A stretch of 5,708 nt of DNA from Pseudomonadota bacterium (GTDB lineage: Bacteria > Pseudomonadota > Alphaproteobacteria > Rhodospirillales > Casp-alpha2). Position 1 is the stretch's first letter. Every line of letters starts with the position of its first letter. The position numbers were made by a program, and so were the translations under genes. Positions 1 to 5,401 of the stretch are shown here, piece after piece. The stretch spans positions 1 to 5,708 of the forward strand of contig JADFNT010000122.1 of the NCBI GenBank assembly GCA_022563215.1, written 5' to 3'. The notes beneath the pieces are model-generated. The model had not been told where the DNA came from and ran no database searches. It saw only the letters and a list, made by a program, of their open reading frames with translations.

Positions 1-797
1 CAAAGCCTGGGGAACCTTTTGTCGGTGGTGCACGCTATAGCGACCCACTTGCCGTCCTTGGTCGGGAAATGGCCGTGCGGGCAAGCGTTGAGCGTGCCCG
101 TGCCTTCGGGCCCGCGGACGAAACCGGTCTTGGCATAAACCGGGGCAATTTCGTCGAGCATCCGGAACACCGATTCATAAAGGCCTAAGTCGATAACCTG
201 CCCGCGGCCCGTTTGGTCGCGGTGGCGGAGCGCCATCATCACGCCGACGGCGCCGTACAGGCCGGAGATGTAATCGCCGAGCGACGTCGATCCCGGGGTC
301 ACCGGGGTTTCGCCGGGATGGCCGGCAAGGTGGGTCAGCCCGCCTATGGCATGGGCCACGCGGGCGAATCCGGGGCGGTCCTTGTAGGGCCCGGTCTGTC
401 CGTAGCCGGTAATGCGAAGCAGCACCAGGCCCTGGTTTTCCCGGCTCAGTCGGTCCCAGCCGAGGCCCCATTTCTCCAGCGTGCCGGGGCGGAAGTTCTC
501 GCAAATGACGTCGGATTTCGCCGCCAGCCGCCTGAACAGGGCCTGGCCCTCGGGCTGTTTGAGGTCCAGGGTCACGGATTTCTTGTTCCGCGATTCCGAC
601 AGCCAGGCCAGGGTCGAATCGTCTCTTTCCGTGGCCGTGCCGAAATACCGGAACGGATCGCCGCCGTCGGGCCGTTCGACCTTGATCACCTCGGCCCCGA
701 ATTCGCCCAGGATGGTGGCGGTATAGGGCGCGGCGATGAAAGTGGCGGCGTCGAGCACGCGGACGCCGGTCAACGGAAGGTCTTTGTTTTCGGCCAT
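1..797 (-). CDS. CaiB/BaiF family (class III) CoA-transferase, C-terminus beyond the left edge
   Basis: Class III CoA-transferases move CoA between carboxylic acids through aspartyl-CoA anhydride intermediates. My translation gives 265 codons from ATG 797 without a stop. Family marks are an N-terminal Rossmann-type start ([19 protein letters not shown], residues 9-27), [15 protein letters not shown] (34-48), [11 protein letters not shown] (69-79), [13 protein letters not shown] (100-112), [10 protein letters not shown] (129-138), and [12 protein letters not shown] (172-183). Asp175 in the last matches the catalytic Asp169 of formyl-CoA transferase. The C-terminal stretch [19 protein letters not shown] (238-256) is typical of the subfamily near MaoC-like hydratases. 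The family is usually 380-410 residues, so roughly a third is missing off the left edge. It starts 18 bases after the YdcF-like stop and is probably co-transcribed with it; the ribosome binding site is weak. Substrate is uncertain: itaconate or mesaconate is suggested by the neighbouring hydratase, but formate/oxalate, carnitine or 2-methylacyl substrates are other options in this superfamily. Confidence 0.93.
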   Translation of the reverse strand, partial: MAENKDLPLTGVRVLDAATFIAAPYTATILGEFGAEVIKVERPDGGDPFRYFGTATERDDSTLAWLSESRNKKSVTLDLKQPEGQALFRRLAAKSDVICENFRPGTLEKWGLGWDRLSRENQGLVLLRITGYGQTGPYKDRPGFARVAHAIGGLTHLAGHPGETPVTPGSTSLGDYISGLYGAVGVMMALRHRDQTGRGQVIDLGLYESVFRMLDEIAPVYAKTGFVRGPEGTGTLNACPHGHFPTKDGKWVAIACTTDKRFPRL

Positions 798-815
798 GTT
801 GCGGTTTTAGCGCCC

Positions 816-1355
816 TTATTCCCGCCCGACAACGCGTTTGGCCCGGCCGCTCAGGAACCGGACGGCGTAAACGGGCAGCGCCACCGCCTCGCGGGCCCAG
901 GCGGCGGCGATCCGCTTCACCGACATGTCGGCCCGGACGCCGGGGGCGGCGCTGCCGGTGACCTCGACGCCGAAGCGGCGGAAGGTAAAGAGCGCGCGGG
1001 GCAGGTGGAAATTATCGGTGACGACGATGGCCCGGCGCCAGCCGCGTTTCTCCATTTCTGCCGCCGAGAGGGCGGCGTTCTCGAGGGTGTTGAGGGAACG
1101 GGCCTCGATAACGATGTTTTCGGCGCCGATGCCGGCGTCCCGGGCCATCGCCGCCATTACCTCGGCCTCGGGCGTCGGGTGGTCATGGACGCCCCCCGAC
1201 AGCAAAAGGTTTTCCGCCCGGCCTTCGCGGAACAGGCGCACGGCCTGGGCGACGCGGCGCTTCAGCGACGGCGTCGGCCGGCCGTCGGGCGACAGTTTGG
1301 AGCCCAACACGACGATGACATCGGCATCCGGTTGGCGCTTGCGGGGCTCAGCCAT
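816..1355 (-). CDS. YdcF-like protein, DUF218 domain
   Basis: A 179-residue DUF218 protein. The family includes YdcF, SanA and ElyC; its exact biochemistry is poorly settled, with ElyC/SanA tied to the cell envelope and YdcF reported to bind S-adenosylmethionine. Visible motifs: DVIVVLGSKL at residues 12-21, the Gly-rich LLSGGV (51-56), EARSLNTLENA (84-94, the usual S-x-N-T-x-E-N signature), and VVTDNFHLPRA (111-121, the usual T-x-x-x-H-x-x-R signature). No N-terminal membrane segment or signal peptide is present, unlike SanA and ElyC, so it is probably cytoplasmic and close to the minimal domain size. Its ATG overlaps the end of the upstream hydratase gene by 8 bases (ATGGCTGA), which implies coupled translation within one operon. 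Why such a protein sits between a hydratase and a CoA-transferase gene is not clear from sequence. The family call is firm; the function is unknown. Confidence 0.92.
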   Translation of the reverse strand: MAEPRKRQPDADVIVVLGSKLSPDGRPTPSLKRRVAQAVRLFREGRAENLLLSGGVHDHPTPEAEVMAAMARDAGIGAENIVIEARSLNTLENAALSAAEMEKRGWRRAIVVTDNFHLPRALFTFRRFGVEVTGSAAPGVRADMSVKRIAAAWAREAVALPVYAVRFLSGRAKRVVGRE

Positions 1356-2211
1356 CGCCGGTTTCCGCGTTCGCCGTCATCGCCACCCGGCCCAAGTGGT
1401 CGAGCGCCCACAGCGACGCCCTCTGTCCATTATCTTCGGGCTTGCCGGCGACGGTGAACGGGCCGAGGTCGAAAATCGGCTCCCGGGCCCGGTAATCGAA
1501 GCGGCTCAAGGGAACGTCCGGGCACTGGCGCCGGAACAGGTCCATCAGCAACGTCGCGATCAGCGGCCCGTGAACGATCAGGCCGGGATAGCCTTCGTGT
1601 TTGGTCACATAATCCCGGTCGTAGTGGATGCGGTGGCCGTTGAAGATCAGCGCCGAATAGCGGAACAGCAGCACCGGGTCCGGTTCGATCATGCGCCGCC
1701 ACGGGGCGTCTTCGGGCGGTTCCTTCGGTGCCGGCTGGGAAGCCTGTCGGCCGCCGGTAAAGCCACGATAAACGATGTCGTGCTCTTCTTCGATGGCCAG
1801 GCCGCCGGGGCCGGACACCCGGTGGCGCACGACCACGAACACCAAAGGCCCGCTTTTGCCGTCTTTCAGGGCCACGTCGAGGATCTCGGATTGCCGCCTG
1901 ATGGCGTCTCCGACGCGAAGGGATTTCAAGAACCGGATGCGCCCGCCGGCCCACATGCGGCGTTCGAACGGCACCGGCGGCAGGAAACCGCCTTTCTTGG
2001 CGTGGCCGTTCTGGTCCAGGTCCGATTGCCGGGTGCGCGGCAGGAAATACAGCCAATGCCCGCCCGGCGGCACCGGATCGCCGGTTTCCGGTTCGGGGTC
2101 GTCGCGGTCGAGGGTCGCCGCCAGACAGGCCAGGGGCGCCGCCGTGGCGACGTCCTCGGCGTCCTCGGTGCGGCCGATCCATTGCCTGAGGTGGTCCATA
2201 TCCAGGGTCAT
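1348..2211 (-). CDS. MaoC-like / FAS1-like dehydratase domain protein (mesaconyl- or itaconyl-CoA hydratase type)
   Basis: A 287-residue double hot-dog hydratase of the HTD2/FAS1-like group, which adds water to (or removes it from) enoyl-CoA thioesters. Residues 51-110 hold the N-terminal half with hallmark strings GGHWLYFLP (50-58), GGFLPPVPF (74-82) and RRMWAGGRIRF (84-94). The C-terminal half holds YSALIFNGHRIHYDRDY (185-201) followed by YPGLIVHGPL (208-217). Asn191, His193, His196 and His214 fall in the hydratase-2 active-site region. Characterised relatives include mesaconyl-C4-CoA hydratase of the 3-hydroxypropionate bicycle and itaconyl-CoA hydratase of itaconate breakdown. It is probably the first gene of a minus-strand operon with the YdcF-like and CaiB-like genes. 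The ATG at 2211 has only a weak Shine-Dalgarno; an ATG four codons later is possible. The fold and hydratase activity are well supported; the acyl substrate is inferred from the adjacent CoA-transferase. Confidence 0.92.
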   Translation of the reverse strand: MTLDMDHLRQWIGRTEDAEDVATAAPLACLAATLDRDDPEPETGDPVPPGGHWLYFLPRTRQSDLDQNGHAKKGGFLPPVPFERRMWAGGRIRFLKSLRVGDAIRRQSEILDVALKDGKSGPLVFVVVRHRVSGPGGLAIEEEHDIVYRGFTGGRQASQPAPKEPPEDAPWRRMIEPDPVLLFRYSALIFNGHRIHYDRDYVTKHEGYPGLIVHGPLIATLLMDLFRRQCPDVPLSRFDYRAREPIFDLGPFTVAGKPEDNGQRASLWALDHLGRVAMTANAETGDG

Positions 2212-2276
2212 GAGGCTTACTTAGCACGCCACCGCCTTTTCGCGCTATCTTAGGCTTTTACGAGCGGGGGAGGACG
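2212..2276. promoter_or_regulatory. Divergent intergenic spacer, presumed promoters for the hydratase operon and the DUF2784 gene
   Basis: These 65 bases separate the minus-strand hydratase operon from the plus-strand DUF2784 gene, so both promoters should lie here or in the flanking coding ends. Weak -10-like hexamers are visible: TATCTT at 2246-2251 for the plus strand and TAAGAT at 2252-2247 for the minus strand. Neither has a recognisable -35 at the right distance. I see no clear inverted repeat. The promoter role comes from gene layout, not from strong motifs. Confidence 0.4.
2266..2273 (+). promoter_or_regulatory. Ribosome binding site supporting the GTG start of the DUF2784 gene
   Basis: GGGGGAGG is strongly complementary to the 16S rRNA tail and ends three bases before GTG 2277. 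That is closer than the usual 5-9 bases, although the upstream run of G allows a looser pairing. No ATG lies nearby in frame (the next methionine is residue 74), and DUF2784 proteins begin with a short N-terminus before the first membrane helix. GTG is therefore the preferred start. Confidence 0.6.
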
Positions 2277-2696
2277 GTGAATTACGGTTTGTGGGCCGAT
2301 GTCATCGGCGTCGTCCATGCGCTGTTCGTGTTGTTCGTCATCGTCGGGCAGGTGCTGATTCTCGCCGGCTGGGGACTGGGCTGGGCCTGGACCCGGAACC
2401 GGGCCTTCCGCTACGTCCATCTCGGCGCCATCGCCTACGTCGTCGTCCAACAATGGCTGGGTAAATGGTGCCCGTTGACGATCTGGGAAAGCGAGATGCG
2501 CCGAAGGGCCGGCGAGCAGGAATACCAGGTCGGCTTCATCGCCGACTGGCTCGACCGGCTTTTATACTATTCGGCCCCCGGTTGGGTGTTCACGGTTGTC
2601 TATACCCTTTTCGGCGCTCTTGTGATGGCCACCTTCGTCACTTACCGCCCCGGACCCCCGGTCCCGCCGAAGGGTGAAAACGATTTGAACGCCTAG
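2277..2696 (+). CDS. DUF2784 family inner-membrane protein
   Basis: A 139-residue predicted membrane protein with the DUF2784 pattern. An Asp-x5-His pair lies in the first helix (Asp8, His14), an R-x-x-H-L segment is at 45-49 (RYVHLG), and the family hallmark CPLTIWE is at 65-71. After this comes a charged stretch with YQVGFIADWLDRLLYY (83-98). Hydrophobic segments lie at about 8-37 (one long or two short helices), 47-61 and 101-123. The tail after about 124 is Pro-rich and hydrophilic. No enzymatic activity is established for the family. It is the only confident plus-strand gene here, lies between two blocks of minus-strand acyl-CoA genes, and its stop overlaps the acyl-CoA dehydrogenase stop tail to tail. 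Nothing in its sequence ties it to the metabolism of its neighbours. Length agrees with the family as I know it. Confidence 0.88.
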   Translation: MNYGLWADVIGVVHALFVLFVIVGQVLILAGWGLGWAWTRNRAFRYVHLGAIAYVVVQQWLGKWCPLTIWESEMRRRAGEQEYQVGFIADWLDRLLYYSAPGWVFTVVYTLFGALVMATFVTYRPGPPVPPKGENDLNA

Positions 2697-3844
2697 AACG
2701 ACCGCGGCAGCCCGAGCACGTGCTCGGCGATGTAGCTGAGGATCAGGTTGGTGGAAATGGGCGCGACCTGGAAAAGCCGGGTTTCGCGGAACTTGCGCTC
2801 GATATCGTATTCCTCGGCGAAGCCGAACCCGCCATGGGTCTGCAAACACATGTCGGCGGCCTCCCACGAGGCATCGGCGGCGAGGAGCTTGGCCATGTTG
2901 GCCTCGGCGCCGCAGGGCTGGCCGGCATCGAACAGGCCGATCGCCTTTTCGACCATCAGATCGGCGGCCTCGGTGCGGACATGGGCGCGGGCGATGGGGA
3001 ACTGAATGCCCTGGTTTTCGCCGATCGGGCGGTCGAAAACCCGGCGTTCGCCGGCGTACGCCGTCGCCTTGGCAATGAACCACCGCGCGTCGCCGATGGC
3101 CTCGGCGGCGATCAGGATGCGCTCGGCGTTGAGGCCGTCGAGCAGATACCGGAATCCCTTGCCCTCTTCGCCGACCAAATTACGCGCAGGCACACGCAAA
3201 TCGTCGAAAAAGACTTCCGTGGTCGCGTGGTTGATCATCGCGCGCAGGGGCTTGATGGTCAGGCCGCGATCCTTGGCATCGCGCATGTCGATGATGAACA
3301 CGGACATGCCGTCGTGGGGTTTTTCGCCTTCGTCGCGGGGCTGTGTGCGGGCCAGCACCAGCATCAGGTCCGAGTGTTCGGCCCGTGACGTCCACACCTT
3401 CTGGCCATTGATGATGTAATCATCGCCGTCCCTCTCGGCGGTGGTACGGATGCGGCTGGTGTCGGTGCCGCTGGTCGGCTCGGTCACCCCAAAGGCCTGA
3501 AGGCGTAGTTCGCCGGCGGCGATTTTCGGCAGGATTTCGTTTTTCTGTTCGTCCGAACCGTGCCGGAGAACGGTCCCCATCATGTATATCTGGGCGTGGC
3601 AGGCGCCGCCGTTGCCGCCTGATTTGTGGATTTCGCCGAGGATGGCGGCGGCTTCCGATAGGCCGAGGCCGCTACCGCCGTATTCCTCGGGGATCAGGAC
3701 GGCGAGGAACCCGGCATCGGTCAACGCCTTGACGAATTCGCTCGGATAGGCCCGCTCGCGGTCCAACGCGCGCCAGTATTCGCCGGGGAAGTCCTGGCAC
3801 AAGGCGCGGACGGATTCGCGGATTTCGGGGTGGGAGTCGCTCAT
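2693..3844 (-). CDS. Acyl-CoA dehydrogenase family protein
   Basis: A 383-residue FAD-dependent acyl-CoA dehydrogenase, which introduces an alpha-beta double bond and passes electrons to ETF. The N-terminal helical domain contains IPEEYGGSGLGLSE (51-64); the middle domain contains FGVTEPTSGTDTSRIRT (118-134) and INGQKVWTSRAEHSDL (145-160), the usual flavin/substrate signature. The C-terminal domain contains RRVFDRPIGENQGIQFPIA (267-285) and QTHGGFGFAEEYDIER (335-350). The glutamate used as base by medium- and short-chain enzymes (Y-E-G-T) is replaced: here the segment reads RLFQVAPIST (356-365), Pro362 in that position. Glu241 in LNAERILIA matches the base position of isovaleryl-CoA dehydrogenase instead. 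I chose ATG 3844, preceded by GAGAAG. A frame extension to TTG 3880 would add 12 residues encoded partly by an inverted repeat and is unlikely. The substrate is unknown; a short branched or dicarboxylyl CoA ester is a guess from the neighbours. Confidence 0.93.
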   Translation of the reverse strand: MSDSHPEIRESVRALCQDFPGEYWRALDRERAYPSEFVKALTDAGFLAVLIPEEYGGSGLGLSEAAAILGEIHKSGGNGGACHAQIYMMGTVLRHGSDEQKNEILPKIAAGELRLQAFGVTEPTSGTDTSRIRTTAERDGDDYIINGQKVWTSRAEHSDLMLVLARTQPRDEGEKPHDGMSVFIIDMRDAKDRGLTIKPLRAMINHATTEVFFDDLRVPARNLVGEEGKGFRYLLDGLNAERILIAAEAIGDARWFIAKATAYAGERRVFDRPIGENQGIQFPIARAHVRTEAADLMVEKAIGLFDAGQPCGAEANMAKLLAADASWEAADMCLQTHGGFGFAEEYDIERKFRETRLFQVAPISTNLILSYIAEHVLGLPRSF

Positions 3845-3878
3845 GCTTCTCAGGCGTCCTGTTGGTCCAAAGCGGGCC

Positions 3879-3915
3879 AAACGCGCCCCCGGCCATGGAC
3901 GCCGGGGGCGCGTTT
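3879..3915. repeat. Perfect 15-bp inverted repeat with 7-base loop upstream of the acyl-CoA dehydrogenase
   Basis: The left arm AAACGCGCCCCCGGC (3879-3893) and right arm GCCGGGGGCGCGTTT (3901-3915) are exact reverse complements around the loop CATGGAC. The innermost 12 of the 15 pairs in each arm are almost all G:C and the outer three are A:T. It could be a bidirectional intrinsic terminator between the threonine-synthase-like gene and the dehydrogenase, though the T tract is only three long either way. Alternatively it is an operator or a 5' mRNA stem-loop, because a good extended -10 for the dehydrogenase directly abuts it. The repeat itself is certain; its role is open. Confidence 0.85.
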
Positions 3916-3924
3916 AGTATAGCA
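3916..3924 (-). promoter_or_regulatory. Candidate extended -10 promoter element for the acyl-CoA dehydrogenase
   Basis: Minus-strand TGCTATACT matches the extended -10 consensus TGnTATAAT in all but one base of the hexamer. No -35 hexamer is evident at 16-18 bases, which is acceptable for extended -10 promoters. Transcription would start near 3909, inside the inverted repeat, giving a leader of about 65 bases before ATG 3844. Confidence 0.5.
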
Positions 3925-4007
3925 GGTTCCCCCCGCCCCAGGGAGTCCCGGGACAGGGCCGGGCAGGGCAGAACCGGGCCGGGGAAGGCCCCCCTCTTGC
4001 CAGCGGG
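3925..4007. other. GC-rich non-coding stretch between the acyl-CoA dehydrogenase leader and the 4008-4169 frame
   Basis: Part of the 366-base gap between ATG 3844 and the threonine-synthase-like stop at 4211. It is very G/C rich. It holds a 10-bp palindrome GTCCCGGGAC (3945-3954) and a weak 5-bp hairpin, GGGCC (3976-3980) with GGCCC (3987-3991). A tandem 8-base duplication AGCGGGTC lies at 4002-4017, running into the next feature. I see no tRNA-like fold or convincing gene in this part. Confidence 0.5.
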
Positions 4008-4169
4008 TCAGCGGGTCATCGAGCCCCCGGCGGCCAGGAACAGGGCCGCCGTATGCAGCCTCACCGCGAGGCTGCGCCCGATCCCTGAAACCCGTTCCTC
4101 GAAGACGCGCATTTTCCGCGCCCGCAGCGCCGCCAGCGGGGAGCCGTCATGGAAGGCGGGGTTGAAGGA
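4008..4169 (-). pseudogene. Possible small gene or decayed gene remnant (53 codons, 89% GC at third positions)
   Basis: The minus strand is open for 53 codons from just after TAG (4172-4170) to TGA (4010-4008). By my count 47 of 53 codons end in G or C, and the translation has natural protein composition, for example ALRARKMRVFEERVSGIGR and RLHTAALFLAAGG. The only ATG is at 4112, which would give a 34-residue protein with no evident Shine-Dalgarno; two in-frame TAG codons (4172-4170 and 4178-4176) block extension upstream. This looks more like the broken tail of an older gene than an intact small gene. I do not recognise the family. The opposite-strand frame in antiphase shares the same third positions, so strand is not proven; its Pro/Arg/Gly-rich product argues against it. 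Confidence 0.3.
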
Positions 4170-4203
4170 CTAGGCCTAATACGCTTCAAGGTGACCTGAA
4201 CGG

Positions 4204-4221
4204 CGGCGCTTCAAAGCGCCG
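4204..4221 (-). repeat. Short hairpin overlapping the stop codon of the threonine-synthase-like gene
   Basis: On the minus strand CGGCGCT and AGCGCCG form a 7-bp stem around the loop TTGA, which contains the TGA stop of the gene. No T tract follows, so it is a poor intrinsic terminator. It may help end or stabilise the transcript, or be chance in GC-rich DNA. Confidence 0.35.
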
Positions 4222-5332
4222 AATAATCGACCGCCCGGCCCGGTTCCAAACGATTTTCCAAGGGCGGCATCGGCGATTTCAGGCCGCTGGCGGTATTGAA
4301 CAGCACCACCCGGTCGTCCGCCTTGATGCGGCCGGACTCGCGCTCCATTTCCAAGGCGACGACGCAGGCCGCGCCCTCGGGGCACATATGAAAGCCTTCC
4401 TCGGCGCAAATCCTGGCCCGGGCCTCGGTCACGGCGTCATCGTCGACGGCGGTGCCGAAGCCGTTCGATTCGTAGAGCACGTCCAGCACCAGCCGGCCGC
4501 CGATGGGATTGGGCACGCGCACGCCGTGAATTTGAGTGGTGACGTTTTCCCACGGTTCCGTCACTTCGCGCTCGCCGGCCTCAAACGCCCTGACGATGGG
4601 GCCGCAGCCGGTCGGAAAAAAGATCACGTCCGGCAGCCGCCAGGAGAATTGCTCGGCGATTTCCAGGCCCATGGTCTTCTTGCCTTCGACCCGGTAGGGC
4701 TCCTTCAGGGTGGTGAGATCGAACCAGCCCATTTCCTCGGTACCGGCGGCGACGATGGCGGCGCAGTCCCCGACCAGGCCGTCGACCCGCCACGCCTTGG
4801 CGCCGTGAAAGGCGATCTCGCTGGCCGTGATGTCGGGGGTGTCGGCGGGCGTGAACACGAACGATTCGATGCCGGCGCGGCTCGCATAGGCCGCCAACCC
4901 GGCGCCGGCGTTGCCCGCCGTCGGGATGGCAATGCGCTTGACGCCGAAGGCCTTGGCCATGCTGACCGCCACCGACATGCCCCGGCCCTTGAACGAGCCG
5001 GTGGGCAGCCGTCCTTCGTCCTTGACCAGGATGACTTCCATGCCGAGGCGTTTTTCCACCGTCGGCACCCGGACCAGCGGGGTCATGGTCTCGCCCAAGG
5101 TAATGGGCTCGATATCCGGGCTCAAGGGCAGGAATTCCCGGTAGCGCCACATGTCGGGCGGGCGGGCGGCGATGTCTTCCTTGGTGACGGCGTTGGCAAG
5201 CGCGCCCAGGTCATAGCGCACCAGCAACGGCGCCCCGGCCCTGGAAAGCCCGTGCAGGACGCCGGCCGGATAATGCTCGCCGGTTTCGGAGCATTCCAAA
5301 TGGGTGACGAAGGATGTGGTCGGTGCGGTCAT
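4211..5332 (-). CDS. Threonine-synthase-like fold-type II PLP enzyme with a probable internal in-frame deletion
   Basis: A 373-residue protein of the threonine synthase/PLP lyase superfamily; threonine synthase converts O-phosphohomoserine to threonine. The N-terminus has the family opening THLECSETGEHYPAGVLHGL (10-29) with only Cys14 left of the zinc-ribbon-like cysteines, then LLVRYDL (36-42) and LGETMTPL (79-86). The PLP-lysine motif PTGSFKGRG (110-118) gives Lys115 as Schiff base, followed by PTAGNAGAGLAAY (137-149), TLKEPYRVEGKKTMGLE (208-224), and the C-terminal CPEGAA (317-322) and FNTASGLK (345-352). The family usually continues after the F/Y-P-T-G string (here 239-242) with a Gly-rich PLP-phosphate loop and about 35 residues leading to GCAPIVRAFEAG. 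Here FFPTG runs straight into CGPIVRAFEAG (243-253), so that block appears missing. The rest is intact and in frame. ATG 5332 has a strong Shine-Dalgarno. The family call is firm; activity and true substrate are doubtful. Confidence 0.9.
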   Translation of the reverse strand: MTAPTTSFVTHLECSETGEHYPAGVLHGLSRAGAPLLVRYDLGALANAVTKEDIAARPPDMWRYREFLPLSPDIEPITLGETMTPLVRVPTVEKRLGMEVILVKDEGRLPTGSFKGRGMSVAVSMAKAFGVKRIAIPTAGNAGAGLAAYASRAGIESFVFTPADTPDITASEIAFHGAKAWRVDGLVGDCAAIVAAGTEEMGWFDLTTLKEPYRVEGKKTMGLEIAEQFSWRLPDVIFFPTGCGPIVRAFEAGEREVTEPWENVTTQIHGVRVPNPIGGRLVLDVLYESNGFGTAVDDDAVTEARARICAEEGFHMCPEGAACVVALEMERESGRIKADDRVVLFNTASGLKSPMPPLENRLEPGRAVDYSAL

Positions 5333-5340
5333 GCCGGAAA

Positions 5341-5348
5341 CCTCCCCC
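5341..5348 (-). promoter_or_regulatory. Strong ribosome binding site of the threonine-synthase-like gene
   Basis: Minus-strand GGGGGAGG lies eight bases before ATG 5332. This fixes the start and argues that the gene is still expressed, or was until recently, despite the apparent internal deletion. Confidence 0.7.
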
Positions 5349-5370
5349 TAGGTCATGAACTCAAATTCAA

Positions 5371-5400
5371 ATAATCACAAGAATGCCACATTTCCGGCAA
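5371..5400 (-). promoter_or_regulatory. Candidate sigma-70 promoter for the threonine-synthase-like gene
   Basis: On the minus strand TTGCCG (5400-5395) serves as -35 and GATTAT (5376-5371) as -10, with an 18-base spacer and an extended TGT just before the -10. Each hexamer matches 4 of 6 consensus bases. The start would be near 5364, giving a leader of about 30 bases that includes the ribosome binding site. The stretch is distinctly more AT-rich than its surroundings, as expected of a promoter. Confidence 0.45.
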
Positions 5401-5401
5401 G

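Noticed and set aside
213..1457. Long plus-strand open frame of 414 codons opposite the CoA-transferase and YdcF-like genes
   Set aside because: Its product is Gly/Ala/Arg/His-rich with no family motif, and it lies antisense to genes with clear motifs. Long antisense frames are expected in DNA with such high GC3.
925..2253. Long plus-strand open frame of 442 codons opposite the YdcF-like and hydratase genes
   Set aside because: Same reason: low-complexity Arg/Ala/Pro composition, antisense to recognisable proteins, no ribosome binding site.
3845..3880. Upstream TTG start adding 12 residues to the acyl-CoA dehydrogenase
   Set aside because: TTG 3880 lies within the inverted repeat, the extra residues do not resemble the family N-terminus, and ATG 3844 has a Shine-Dalgarno-like GAGAAG just before it.
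4002..4017. Tandem AGCGGGTC AGCGGGTC as a repeat array or CRISPR-like unit
   Set aside because: Only two 8-base copies without spacers; a simple slippage duplication is enough to explain it.
3862..4173. Plus-strand 103-codon frame across the intergenic gap
   Set aside because: It runs through the inverted repeat and the GC-rich stretch, the product is Pro/Arg/Gly-rich without motifs, and its third-position bias is explained by the antiphase minus-strand frame at 4008-4169.
4388..5374. Plus-strand open frame of 328 codons opposite the threonine-synthase-like gene
   Set aside because: Gly/His/Asp-rich shadow of the minus-strand gene, whose PLP-lysine motif and ribosome binding site are unambiguous.
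5372..5392. Possible sigma-54 element (TGGCA on the minus strand) upstream of the threonine-synthase-like gene
   Set aside because: The GC of the -12 element is absent at the required 10-base distance from the GG.
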